A DNA stretch of 61,985 bases from a virus: positions 1 through 61,985 of the IMG/VR virus record IMGVR_UViG_3300032053_000071. One strand, given 5' to 3'. Position 1 is the stretch's first letter; each line of letters opens with the position of its first letter. Of the stretch, positions 23,626 to 32,958 are shown in pieces. Under the pieces are notes generated by a model. That model saw only the letters and a program-made list of their open reading frames with translations, was not told the origin of the DNA and did not search any database. The translations under genes and the position numbers were made by a program.

Positions 23626-26600
23626 TTATCTACAAGTGCATGAATCAAATATTATAACTCCATCTGTTGATGATGCAAATGGTTTGTATGAAACCTGACA
23701 GCAATAGTTTCCTACTTCTAATGGACTTAATGTTGTAGTCACAATACTACCATCGCAATCTTTGTAAGTAAAATCAACATTAGCAGTGCTACTTGAATTA
23801 TAAAAAGTCCAACTTACACACTGATCTCCTAATTTATTACAACATCCACAATAAGGCATTTTTGAAATTAATACGTTATCAAATGATGATATATCGCCAA
23901 TTGCACATACCATTTTACTAACGCCTGCATTTATTATTTCATCAACAGGTTCTTCTCTACAATTTAAGTAACCTAAAGTACAAAAGCCGCTTACGCATGT
24001 AACATACCAAATATGACAATCTAAACTACAAGCATTACATCCACACCCTCCAATTGTTATTACCGGATTACCTGATAAAACAGTGTATCCCAAATCACGA
24101 GCAGGTCTGTATATGCATATCTTATAAGAGTCATTTGCATTTACCTTAAGTATATATGGAACACCCTGAAGTGTACCACATAATCCTCCCGGTATATATA
24201 TAAAACAAGGAGTTGCACCTGACTCAACAGTTATTTCATAGCAATCATTATCACATGGACCACAATCACAGCAAGCAGATGATTCTAATGTTTCTGAGTA
24301 GCACAACAACTGTGGATTTGATTTTCTGAAATCCCAAATTAAATAAAGATAATTGCCTGTTGGCGGAACAATAAAATCTGCATGATAAGTATTGCCCCCT
24401 CCTGATATTGGAGCAGCTAAGCTTGAAGCAGAAATCATCGTAGTTATATCTACGCTATTGTTAGCATAAAGAGTACTGCTTCTTAAATATCTAAATTTAT
24501 CGTATGCAGGATCAAAATTAAATGTATCAAATCCAATCTTATTGCTTTGAAGTCTCATAGTGCTTCCTGCAGGAGGGAATGTACCTGACCCTACATAGCC
24601 CGATATGGCATTGTACCAAGATACAATAGGGCTTGATGTACTACTTGCAAATGTTACAAAATTTGACTGCCATGGACCAACAAAGCTTCCATTTGTGTAT
24701 TTATACTCAGCATGTATAGTTTCTCCCGATTGGTAGTTGCTAGTCAATACGACCTCTACTATTGTCATTTCTTCAGCTACAGGACAATTGACAAGCAAAT
24801 CTAACACAACACTTCCTGTATAGACTATAGATACATTTGCTATGTCTACAAAATTCAAGTCTTTATAGAAAGTAAAGAAGTCGCTATAATCTATAAGACC
24901 TGATTCATAAGTAATTCCATTATATACTATTATTACATTAAACTCCGCTCCGGGGTCTATGCTTATCACGTTCCAAGATACAGTTGTCTGACCTATAAGT
25001 GGTCCTAAGTCTACACAATAGGTTTTAGTTATGTCTCCTGATAGTGTAAATACTTGAGATACACCACATGCCAAGCATGATGGGTTTTGAGGCAAGTCCC
25101 TGTCTGTTGTTGTCAATACATACTCATTCATGTACGGGTCAAATCCTCCAAGCTTTTGAGTTCCAAAAGAAGCATTGAATGTATCTCTAAACCATGTCCT
25201 CATGTTCAAATCAGATATGACATTCAATTGCTCATTAGAGTATGAGTTACCCTGAAGCTGAATTACTGCACCTCTTTTGGCATCAGTAAAATACCTGTCG
25301 TATCCCCACTGAACATAACTTTCAGGATTAAAGCTAATGCCATACTTCTCTGTTCTTGCAATCTGTGTGCCTAATACCTCAGGTACTGATGTAATCGCTC
25401 CTCCTGCGGCTGAATCAGACAATAGATTCTTACCTGCTAATACATAAGATATTTTATCCTCTTGCAAAACAAGCACGTCAGTCTCTCTGCCATCCAATAC
25501 ATATATCTCTCCAAATGATAACTCTAGGTTCTTATAGTTAAGTAGTCCTGAGTTAAATTCATTTAACTTATTAAGATTGGTCTCAGGATTATAAACACCA
25601 CTATATGTAATATCAGCAAATCTATCGGTCTCTTTATAGTCTTGAGCAGCAACAGTTGTAACTCTGTTTCCTAAATTAAATGACCTACCTGTAATTGAGT
25701 CTCTAATCTTATAACTTTCAACTCCATTGCCAAAAGAAAAGCAATTGAAAAATTCAGTATTAACTATACCCGGAGTCCCTGCTGCTACATCTTGGTCTTG
25801 AACATTACCCATATGGTTTCCATCAATATCTATTGCGAACGACAAGTCATTCTCAAAGAAAACATCAGGCAGTGCATCACTAGGTTCTGTTTCAAAAACA
25901 AAAATATTTTCAGCACGAAAAACTTGAATATCTAATATTATTGATGACTTTCTTTTATCAGTGTTTGCACCTCCACAAGCCTCAACTGCTCTTACGTTAA
26001 GACTAAGTGCATTATTTAATTCTCTAGAAAATTGCCAAATATTCGTATTGAAATCATACCCAATAGAAAGTGGACTTGAAAGAAGGGTTGGGTAATATAC
26101 GTTACCAACAGGTCCTGCTCCGCCACCTACAGTTGATGTTCCATTATTAACAAATTGACCAATATTATCCCCATTAAACCAATCAAACATATTGTTATAA
26201 TTAGCAGAAGATATAAAGTTCTGAGACCAAGTATATATTCTTTTTTCACAACTTCTATTGCCATCTCCCGGACCTAGTCTTTGAGTTGTAATATTTATCG
26301 AAATCTTACTTCCTGCAGGAACCGTGTAATCTATATACGTGCCCGGAACTGCAGTATCCTCAATGTTCATTGGGTACTGCATGATTGGACCGATACCATC
26401 GTCATAGGTACCAACAGTTTTTGTACCGGGAGCAATTATAGCTAGTGGGTCATTAGTTACAGAAAACGAGTTTGGGTTTATTTTCATATACACACCACCG
26501 GGAGGAGTTACGCCTGTTGCAGGGACTATGAACCCTTGCACCTTAGCTTCCTTCTCAAGAACTGTAGCATATATACAACTTTTTGTGGGACCGTTGGAAT

Positions 26601-28677
26601 CTCTTTTTACAACATACCTATCACCCTGCTCCACCTTTCTTGCATTCTCTCCTTCAAGTAAAAAATATACATCATTGCTTGTTGGACTCAAAAAGAATAT
26701 GCTGCTATATATTGTTTCATAATTCTCTTGGTCAGGCTTAATTACAAACTTGTATCTCTTTGCCCAAGCAGGAGCAATCTGACTTGTAGGTATTATTACT
26801 TGAATTGAATTTTTTGCATCAGAATCTGAGCATGAAACATACTCGACATTATTTTGACTAACCAAAGCAGTACTTGCTCTATTAAACTCATCCATATACA
26901 CCATACCGATTTCATACCCTCTATTGCTATGCAAGCTTCTTGGACTAGAAATCTCTTGATATGTAGCATCAGCAGAAATCACTTTATAATACTCATAAGC
27001 ATAAGTAGTAGGAGTTACAAGGTCATCCACATACTTCATAGCAATAACCTGAAATCCTATTATATCACTACCGGGACTTGTTATTATTTTAATAGGCTGA
27101 GCTACAGCAGATATGCCGCTAGCGTATTTTGCCAAAGAACCTCCTGAATAAGTTAAGTTGTTTAGCAAATTACAATTCATCTTATCAGTAAACGTGTATC
27201 CATCACAAGGATTTGTAAGTCCTAATGGATCATATACAGGAAGAATATTTGCAATAGTTCCTACTGCCTCTTGAAATTCAGGACTTATTGCCATCTGATA
27301 AACAGAAGTATAGTCTTGAAGAAGATTAAAGAAAAGGGAAACTTTTACATTTGATGTTAATTCTGTTGGAACAGTAGGTCCTGAAAATGAATCATGTGTA
27401 ATTGTTATGTCTAATGAAAATGACCCACCTTGTTTCAAATTTAAAGATACTGAGCTAAAATCTATATTTACAATTGAATCAACTACAGTTCTACTTCCGT
27501 CTATACTATAACTTCCTGTAGCTGCAGTATCTATTAACTGAGTATCTCCTATAATTTCACTAATAAGATTTGTAGTATAGGTAAACCTTGTTGGGTTCCC
27601 TTGCTTGTCAATTAAATCATATCCATCCACATAGTTTCCATACATAAGCCTATTGCCCATAATTGTCTGAGCCTTTGCAAATCTTGGTACATTATCATAA
27701 AGTCTCAATATTTCTGAATCAGGAAGTATTGTGAATATCTTGCTATTATCAAAAATGTATTGATAATCTGTATTATTGCCTAACCCTAATTCTTGCTTAT
27801 CAAGCTTCTCTATGATTTTTATTATATTGCTATTTGCTTGTTTAAATAACAAATCAACACCAACCACAAGTAATCCACCTGAGTTATAAGTAATCTTTGC
27901 AGCGTTACAAAGGTTTACCATCCCCTCATTTAAAAAACTATTAATGCTAAACTGAAATGCTTGTGGAATAAATGCAGGAGCAGACCATTGCGATGTAGCT
28001 GAATACTCTCCATCAGCATACCTATATCTATATGCAAAGCATATAAACCTTGTATCCATATAGTTCTGCTGACCGCCTGTAATTATTGGCAGCACAGCAG
28101 GAGATTCAGTAGGAGGTCTTTTAATCACAAGTAACCTCTCTGCGCTGAATTGGTCTATATATGCAATTGGATTTGGATAGTTTGCAGTTACATTTATAAA
28201 TCTTGGAGCATTAAAATCATCAGTAAAGAAGATTAAATTCTCAATCTTATTAACACCTGTGATTAAATATTTAGGATCAAAATTAAGTGTAGTATTTACG
28301 CCTCCACCATCATCTGTACTTATAACATTATAAGTAAGTATCCCTGTGTTTACGTTCAAGGAAACTATCATATCTAGCTTACCTGTCGTGCTAGAAACAA
28401 ACCCTGAGTCATGAACAAACCAATATATAGTTTCATTGGCACTATCTGCTACAGCACCAATGCATAAAGCATCAGTGCTTAATGGCGTACCATCTGTATA
28501 GGTTAATAATGTTAATGCAATATTTCCCTTAGTATTCTCAATGACTCCAACCTCAGAATTTTCAGTCGACCCCATGCGGATATTCATTGCGTCTATGTAT
28601 TCCCCATTTGGAACTACACGTTGGTCAAAAACCTTATTCATTCTACCTGCTAAAAAATTCCTTGTAAGTTTTGTCAT
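23626..28677 (-). CDS. Tail stabilization (muzzle-like) protein, 1683 residues
   Basis: The N-terminus FLAGRMNKVFDQRVVPNGEYIDAMNI, followed by STENSEVGVIEN, is the signature of the stabilization protein of crAss-like and related podoviruses. The next 1300 residues are beta-rich with repeated bladed segments (ETIYWFVHDSG, NLIFFTDDFNAPRFI, LLVIKRPP), as in a P22 gp10-like tail hub. The C-terminal about 250 residues are Cys-rich modules (CCDCGPCDNDC; CGCNACSLDCHIW; CGCCNKLGDQCVSW; ends FDSCTCR). It lies directly downstream of two ring/connector candidates, matching crAss-like gene order. It should form the distal tail. The terminal Cys-rich extension is unusual. Confidence 0.85.
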   Translation of the reverse strand: MTKLTRNFLAGRMNKVFDQRVVPNGEYIDAMNIRMGSTENSEVGVIENTKGNIALTLLTYTDGTPLSTDALCIGAVADSANETIYWFVHDSGFVSSTTGKLDMIVSLNVNTGILTYNVISTDDGGGVNTTLNFDPKYLITGVNKIENLIFFTDDFNAPRFINVTANYPNPIAYIDQFSAERLLVIKRPPTESPAVLPIITGGQQNYMDTRFICFAYRYRYADGEYSATSQWSAPAFIPQAFQFSINSFLNEGMVNLCNAAKITYNSGGLLVVGVDLLFKQANSNIIKIIEKLDKQELGLGNNTDYQYIFDNSKIFTILPDSEILRLYDNVPRFAKAQTIMGNRLMYGNYVDGYDLIDKQGNPTRFTYTTNLISEIIGDTQLIDTAATGSYSIDGSRTVVDSIVNIDFSSVSLNLKQGGSFSLDITITHDSFSGPTVPTELTSNVKVSLFFNLLQDYTSVYQMAISPEFQEAVGTIANILPVYDPLGLTNPCDGYTFTDKMNCNLLNNLTYSGGSLAKYASGISAVAQPIKIITSPGSDIIGFQVIAMKYVDDLVTPTTYAYEYYKVISADATYQEISSPRSLHSNRGYEIGMVYMDEFNRASTALVSQNNVEYVSCSDSDAKNSIQVIIPTSQIAPAWAKRYKFVIKPDQENYETIYSSIFFLSPTSNDVYFLLEGENARKVEQGDRYVVKRDSNGPTKSCIYATVLEKEAKVQGFIVPATGVTPPGGVYMKINPNSFSVTNDPLAIIAPGTKTVGTYDDGIGPIMQYPMNIEDTAVPGTYIDYTVPAGSKISINITTQRLGPGDGNRSCEKRIYTWSQNFISSANYNNMFDWFNGDNIGQFVNNGTSTVGGGAGPVGNVYYPTLLSSPLSIGYDFNTNIWQFSRELNNALSLNVRAVEACGGANTDKRKSSIILDIQVFRAENIFVFETEPSDALPDVFFENDLSFAIDIDGNHMGNVQDQDVAAGTPGIVNTEFFNCFSFGNGVESYKIRDSITGRSFNLGNRVTTVAAQDYKETDRFADITYSGVYNPETNLNKLNEFNSGLLNYKNLELSFGEIYVLDGRETDVLVLQEDKISYVLAGKNLLSDSAAGGAITSVPEVLGTQIARTEKYGISFNPESYVQWGYDRYFTDAKRGAVIQLQGNSYSNEQLNVISDLNMRTWFRDTFNASFGTQKLGGFDPYMNEYVLTTTDRDLPQNPSCLACGVSQVFTLSGDITKTYCVDLGPLIGQTTVSWNVISIDPGAEFNVIIVYNGITYESGLIDYSDFFTFYKDLNFVDIANVSIVYTGSVVLDLLVNCPVAEEMTIVEVVLTSNYQSGETIHAEYKYTNGSFVGPWQSNFVTFASSTSSPIVSWYNAISGYVGSGTFPPAGSTMRLQSNKIGFDTFNFDPAYDKFRYLRSSTLYANNSVDITTMISASSLAAPISGGGNTYHADFIVPPTGNYLYLIWDFRKSNPQLLCYSETLESSACCDCGPCDNDCYEITVESGATPCFIYIPGGLCGTLQGVPYILKVNANDSYKICIYRPARDLGYTVLSGNPVITIGGCGCNACSLDCHIWYVTCVSGFCTLGYLNCREEPVDEIINAGVSKMVCAIGDISSFDNVLISKMPYCGCCNKLGDQCVSWTFYNSSSTANVDFTYKDCDGSIVTTTLSPLEVGNYCCQVSYKPFASSTDGVIIFDSCTCR

Positions 28678-28678
28678 T

Positions 28679-29602
28679 TTATTTTATTGTCTTGTCCATA
28701 CCTCTAAGATTCATTAATAATCTGCCGGGATGAATGTTACTCATTCTTATTTTTGCATTTCTAAGTAAAGCACCTCTTTCCTTTCTAGCTCTGTTTACAA
28801 TATACTCTTGAACGCCATATTTTGTATTTAACATCTCAAATTTAATGGCTGCATAGATATACTGCTCAAACAACTTATTAACTGTAATTAAGGAATTATC
28901 TCCATTCTCCATTCCATCAGATACGTATTCAAGGATACATATTTCTCCTGCCATTCCTGAGTCAAAGTTAATAACACCATTCTTCTTATCAATATTAAAC
29001 GTAGGGTTAAAATTAGCCGTTTCTGTGTTGAGTCCAAACGCAGCGCCTATGCCATAGTCAAAGTACCACATACCGTCTACATTATATCCCCACTGCCCAT
29101 TAAATTGATGTCCTTGATTGAGATAAATACTCTTCTTTGTCTTATGTATTCTATCGTAGTCAATGTTTGAGTCTTGAGGACGAAGTATATTCCCAAATTG
29201 GTCAAAGAGAATATTTCCTTTATTGTCCTGTAAGTAAGCACTTGATGACAAAGTTTGAATATTTTCTGTTAATGGTCTTAGTATTCCATCTTTATAAAGA
29301 GATATTCTAACCCAATTCACAAAGTCTTGTGGAAGAACATATCTTAAAGAGTCCACCACAGATAATTCTAGGACTTTAATCTCCTTAAAAGCGTCATAGT
29401 TTAATTCTTGTATAGCTCTTTTTGCATGAAACAACACCTTGTATCTTTCCTCGTTATTTATCAAGGAGTGATTACCAGTATGCATCAACATAAAGTTGTT
29501 TACAATATCAAACAGACTAACGTATTGATATGAGCCCCAATTTGCATTTTGGGGTGTATTGCCTGAGTTTGCGTAGTATTGATAATCTGATATATATGCC
29601 AT
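28679..29602 (-). CDS. Head-tail connector / tail ring protein 1 candidate
   Basis: The 307-residue protein has an N-terminal SLFDIVNNFMLMHTGNHSLINNEERYKVLFHAKRAIQELNYDAF segment that I recognise in crAss-like connector proteins. A beta-rich middle (VLELSVVDSLRYVLPQDFVNWVRISL) and a helical C-terminus (FEQYIYAAIKFEMLNTKYGVQEY...ARKERGALLRNAKIR) follow. The latter two are reminiscent of gp4/gp11-type tubular adaptors. It lies between the 327-residue connector and the muzzle protein with almost no spacing. Confidence 0.75.
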   Translation of the reverse strand: MAYISDYQYYANSGNTPQNANWGSYQYVSLFDIVNNFMLMHTGNHSLINNEERYKVLFHAKRAIQELNYDAFKEIKVLELSVVDSLRYVLPQDFVNWVRISLYKDGILRPLTENIQTLSSSAYLQDNKGNILFDQFGNILRPQDSNIDYDRIHKTKKSIYLNQGHQFNGQWGYNVDGMWYFDYGIGAAFGLNTETANFNPTFNIDKKNGVINFDSGMAGEICILEYVSDGMENGDNSLITVNKLFEQYIYAAIKFEMLNTKYGVQEYIVNRARKERGALLRNAKIRMSNIHPGRLLMNLRGMDKTIK

Positions 29603-29608
29603 ACCTTA

Positions 29609-30592
29609 TTATTGTTGTTGACTGAATGTTGGTTGTTCGTGTTGTTCTTGAGCCATTGCAAATTGAGTAACTTCATTCTCACGTATAGAAACACCACAAT
29701 ATTGCAATATTTTCATTATTAATTTAAACTCATCTTCCTGAGGCAATTCAAAATCTTGATAATCAGGTTGAGATTGGTCAAATACAGGTTCTCCTGCAGC
29801 AAGTGTAATGTAAGTCCACTTTGGTTCCTTTGGATATCTAAAATACTGTGCCTGAAGTTGCCCTAATTTGGCAACTGAGTAAGTAGCTGTAAATGGATAT
29901 ACTTGCAGTTTTATGGTCTCTAAGCTATAGGCAGGAAACATAGCACTAGGAGCAGTAAGATTAGATAGGCCTAGCATTGTAAGCTTGGCGTTATTTATCT
30001 TCTCAGACTCCTTATACTCTTGAGCTGATATGATATAGTAGCTATCTCCAAATGTTTGAAATATATCAGCACTAATCTGAAGCTGAGTGTTGCTTATAAC
30101 TAAATAAACAATAGCTGTTTGGCGCGTAGTTAAATTAACAACAATATCTCCGGGATTAACTAGGCCTACAAAGTTGGCATTGCTATCTTCTAACAAATCA
30201 GGTATTACTAAGCTACATATACCATTAGTTAATTCAATAGGATAGCACACAACTCTGTTTATCATGTAAGCTTCATTACCAGTTGTAGTAAGAGATGGTA
30301 TATAATACCTTGCTCTACTTACCTCAGGAAAGTCATAGTCAAATGGAACTAAAAAATCTGTAACTAAAAAAGATTCTATGGTTTCAGAAGTAGCTTTGTT
30401 GATATCTGCATAATCTGTTCCTGAAGTCCTTAAATTCTCCATGTTTATGCCCTTATTAAAATTACTAAAGTACTCTTCATACGCCTCTAGTTGAGCTTGC
30501 TTTGCATATAAATTAAAATCCGATGGAGATATATATCCGTAGTTATTTTTATTAAGAACAGATAATACTGTATTTCTAACTGAGTTTATCAT
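29609..30592 (-). CDS. Head-tail connector / tail ring protein 2 candidate
   Basis: The 327-residue protein starts MINSVRNTVLSVLNKNNYGYISPSDFNLYAKQAQLEAYEEYFSNFN, a helical N-terminus shared by structural proteins upstream of the muzzle in crAss-like phages. Beta-strand-rich segments and a Gln-rich tail (EQHEQPTFSQQQ) follow. It is the first gene after a terminator (30616-30644) and a promoter (30607-30614), so the tail genes form their own transcription unit. Confidence 0.72.
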   Translation of the reverse strand: MINSVRNTVLSVLNKNNYGYISPSDFNLYAKQAQLEAYEEYFSNFNKGINMENLRTSGTDYADINKATSETIESFLVTDFLVPFDYDFPEVSRARYYIPSLTTTGNEAYMINRVVCYPIELTNGICSLVIPDLLEDSNANFVGLVNPGDIVVNLTTRQTAIVYLVISNTQLQISADIFQTFGDSYYIISAQEYKESEKINNAKLTMLGLSNLTAPSAMFPAYSLETIKLQVYPFTATYSVAKLGQLQAQYFRYPKEPKWTYITLAAGEPVFDQSQPDYQDFELPQEDEFKLIMKILQYCGVSIRENEVTQFAMAQEQHEQPTFSQQQ

Positions 30593-30606
30593 TGCTCACT
30601 TTTTTA

Positions 30607-30614
30607 CAAATATA
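30607..30614 (-). promoter_or_regulatory. Promoter -7 box for the tail operon
   Basis: TATATTTG on the minus strand sits 15 bp upstream of the ATG at 30592, immediately downstream of the terminator hairpin. It matches TAnnTTTG and would restart transcription for the connector and tail genes. Confidence 0.6.
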
Positions 30615-30615
30615 C

Positions 30616-30644
30616 AAAAAAAAAGGGGGCGTAGAAACGCTCCC
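30616..30644 (-). terminator. Rho-independent terminator after the capsid-accessory gene
   Basis: Read on the minus strand, GGGAGCG/CGCCCCC (seven pairs including one G-T) with loop TTTCTA is followed by nine T. It lies about 50 bp past the stop of the gene at 30692-31438. Confidence 0.85.
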
Positions 30645-30691
30645 GATTTAATCATTAATCAAAACAATAAACGAAACATAGAATAAAAATC

Positions 30692-31438
30692 TTATTTACC
30701 TAGCGAGGTCTCTAACATCTTTAGTGAGTCTATACCTTCGTCACTCTGCAAGTAAGATGCAGCTGCATCATAAGCATCGTCACCAAAAGGAATTGACATC
30801 ATTTTTTTCTTATTTGTAGCAGTATTGAACCAAATTTCCTTGTCGTTGTTTTTAAGCGTCAACAATCTTGATTCAAAGAACTGACGAATTTTAGCTTGGA
30901 ATTTTAATTCAGGATCATTTATAATGTTTAAGAACTCTTTAGGTTCATTCTTAGCAAACACTAATAAATCTCTCTTTAATTCAGCAGTAGATAGTATTGA
31001 TGGGTCTTTACCAAATATAACTCTTGAAAGCATTTCAATCTGCTCTATAGTTAATTGGCGAGCCTCTACTAGCGCATCTACCTCTATATTCAAATCAAAA
31101 ACCTCAGCAGATGCATCTTTCTCTTTATTTACCTCAGTAAATACTACATTATTTAATGGATGGTAATGCAAAAACTCTTGCAATACAGGATTGTTCTTTG
31201 GAACACTAAGCATACCATCTTCAAAAATAATTGGTTCTAAGATAGCATTTCCGTCCTGTTGGTCTTCAAATGGAGACTTTTGATTTACTGCATATCTCAA
31301 TGCTCTATTAATATTATTCTTCTCATCATACCACATCAAAGGAAATCTAGGATGGTTTCTTGAAGCGAGTGTGTAAGACAACGGCGTACCGTTTTTTAAT
31401 TTATATACCTTATCAGAAGGCAGTATATTTTTTGACAT
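30692..31438 (-). CDS. Capsid-region structural protein, 248 residues
   Basis: This soluble protein starts MSKNILPSDKVYKLKNGTPLSYTLASRNHPRFPLMWYDEKNNINRALRY. It has an acidic helical middle (VDALVEARQLTIEQIEMLSRV) and a C-terminus with FGDDAYDAAASYLQSDEG. It is flanked on both sides by terminators, so it is a single-gene unit directly after the major capsid gene. In crAss-like gene order this place holds capsid-associated or auxiliary proteins. I do not recognise a domain. Confidence 0.65.
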   Translation of the reverse strand: MSKNILPSDKVYKLKNGTPLSYTLASRNHPRFPLMWYDEKNNINRALRYAVNQKSPFEDQQDGNAILEPIIFEDGMLSVPKNNPVLQEFLHYHPLNNVVFTEVNKEKDASAEVFDLNIEVDALVEARQLTIEQIEMLSRVIFGKDPSILSTAELKRDLLVFAKNEPKEFLNIINDPELKFQAKIRQFFESRLLTLKNNDKEIWFNTATNKKKMMSIPFGDDAYDAAASYLQSDEGIDSLKMLETSLGK

Positions 31439-31467
31439 TTTATAAGATTTAATTTGATTAAAATATT

Positions 31468-31498
31468 AAAAAAAGCAGGGGATTTTAATGCCCCCTGC
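31468..31498 (-). terminator. Rho-independent terminator after the major capsid gene
   Basis: On the minus strand GCAGGGG/CCCCTGC (31498-31492 and 31481-31475) is followed by seven T. It begins about 20 bp past the capsid stop and should give a defined 3' end to the abundant capsid mRNA. Confidence 0.88.
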
Positions 31499-31518
31499 CT
31501 TTGTATTCATCCTATATA

Positions 31519-32937
31519 CTATCCATAACGGAAAAGTACAAAGTTGTTTGCACCCAAGGTACATACGCAACGCTCAGAAAGGAAGTTGACCTCCATTGCA
31601 TCCAAGTCGCTAGTTTGAGCCCCACCGGCAGAACCTGTAATCCAAGTCTTGTAACGTCTGTCTTCAGCTTCAGAAGCTCTGTAACGAACGTGCAAGAATG
31701 GACGCTTAGCGTTCTTACCCATGATTTGATCGTAAACTGAGGTAGAACCTGCAGGAACTAACAAACCTGTAACGGTACCAGTTGCAGTAGCAGCACCTGA
31801 GCTACCAACTAAACCACCACGCATTGTTGGGTCATTCAAGTATTTCCAATCTGATTTGTAGAAATCGTAACCTCTACGGAAACCTGTGAAACCAAGATTT
31901 AGCGCCATGCTTACATCATTGTCAAACAGACCGAAAGAAGCAGACTGAGAAACACCACCTGAAGTGAAACCATTTAAGGTAGCCAACATGTTGTCGATGT
32001 CAAAGCTCAATCCACGATTTACGAATACTACGTTCTCTTCGATAGCACCTTGCTTATCTAAACGAGAAACAATTGTATCCCAATCAGTCAAGGTAGTTGG
32101 AGTACCACCACCCCATACGTTACCACGAGAGTTTACAACGTAGAAGATACCTTCAGATCCTTTTGCAACAGCAGCGTTTGTTACATTATCCATAGGTACA
32201 GCTTCAATCATTGCAGTCTCAAGATAATCTTCAAAACGAAGACGAGTCTCATGCTCTGACTTCAAATACCAAAGGTATCCTGTAGCACCATTTTCAGATG
32301 TTACTTCAACCCAACCGATTTGAGCCATATCAGAACCATTAACGGCGTAACGGTCTTTGATGATGATTGGAGAATTTGAGAAGATGCTATCTTCTGCTTC
32401 CAAAGAACCAACCATCCCGTTAGTTCCTTTTTTAAATTCAGAACCATAAATGAACATTGTACAAGCAGCACTTGCACCAAAAGCCTGTCCACCTACTTCA
32501 TAGTATGCTACTACGAATTGAGTTGCGCTGTTTACAGCAGTAACGATTGCTTTGTTGTAAACACCTGTGGTGTTTAACTGAATCATTATTGTCTGTCCAA
32601 CACGAACTGCTATATAAGTAACACCTGCGTCATTTACAGTCAAAGTAGCTGTAGCAGAAGCAGCAGCAGCGCCTGATGTGACATTGATGTACTTAGTGTG
32701 TAGACGACCTTGTTCTGCCCATTTTACTTGGTCAGAGTTAGAAGGCATTTCAGCTCCTACCATACGTAAGAATGAAGATACCGTTCTGTTACCATATCTT
32801 TCAAATTCTTTCTCATAAGTATCAGGTAGATACTGATTTAAGAAGTCGAAGTTGGTAATGTAATTTGTTTGTAACGCTACTTGCTCCGGTGCAGGTTGCA
32901 GGGCATATGTAGGCGCCGATAATAAAGCACTTGCCAT
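31519..32937 (-). CDS. Major capsid protein
   Basis: The 472-residue protein has an N-terminal YITNFDFLNQYLPDTYEKEFERYGNRTVSSFLRMVGAEMPSNSDQVKWAEQGRLH segment. Its C-terminus is SEAEDRRYKTWITGSAGGAQTSDLDAMEVNFLSERCVCTLGANNFVLF. I associate that ending (LSERC...GANNFVLF) with capsid proteins of crAss-like phages. The length is close to the 490 or so residues of that family. It lies after TerL, portal and a scaffold-like protein and is followed by its own terminator. It should adopt the HK97 fold. Ala-rich insertions around 85-165 are typical surface additions. Confidence 0.87.
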   Translation of the reverse strand: MASALLSAPTYALQPAPEQVALQTNYITNFDFLNQYLPDTYEKEFERYGNRTVSSFLRMVGAEMPSNSDQVKWAEQGRLHTKYINVTSGAAAASATATLTVNDAGVTYIAVRVGQTIMIQLNTTGVYNKAIVTAVNSATQFVVAYYEVGGQAFGASAACTMFIYGSEFKKGTNGMVGSLEAEDSIFSNSPIIIKDRYAVNGSDMAQIGWVEVTSENGATGYLWYLKSEHETRLRFEDYLETAMIEAVPMDNVTNAAVAKGSEGIFYVVNSRGNVWGGGTPTTLTDWDTIVSRLDKQGAIEENVVFVNRGLSFDIDNMLATLNGFTSGGVSQSASFGLFDNDVSMALNLGFTGFRRGYDFYKSDWKYLNDPTMRGGLVGSSGAATATGTVTGLLVPAGSTSVYDQIMGKNAKRPFLHVRYRASEAEDRRYKTWITGSAGGAQTSDLDAMEVNFLSERCVCTLGANNFVLFRYG

Positions 32938-32958
32938 GTTTTTAAATTTTTAATGTTA

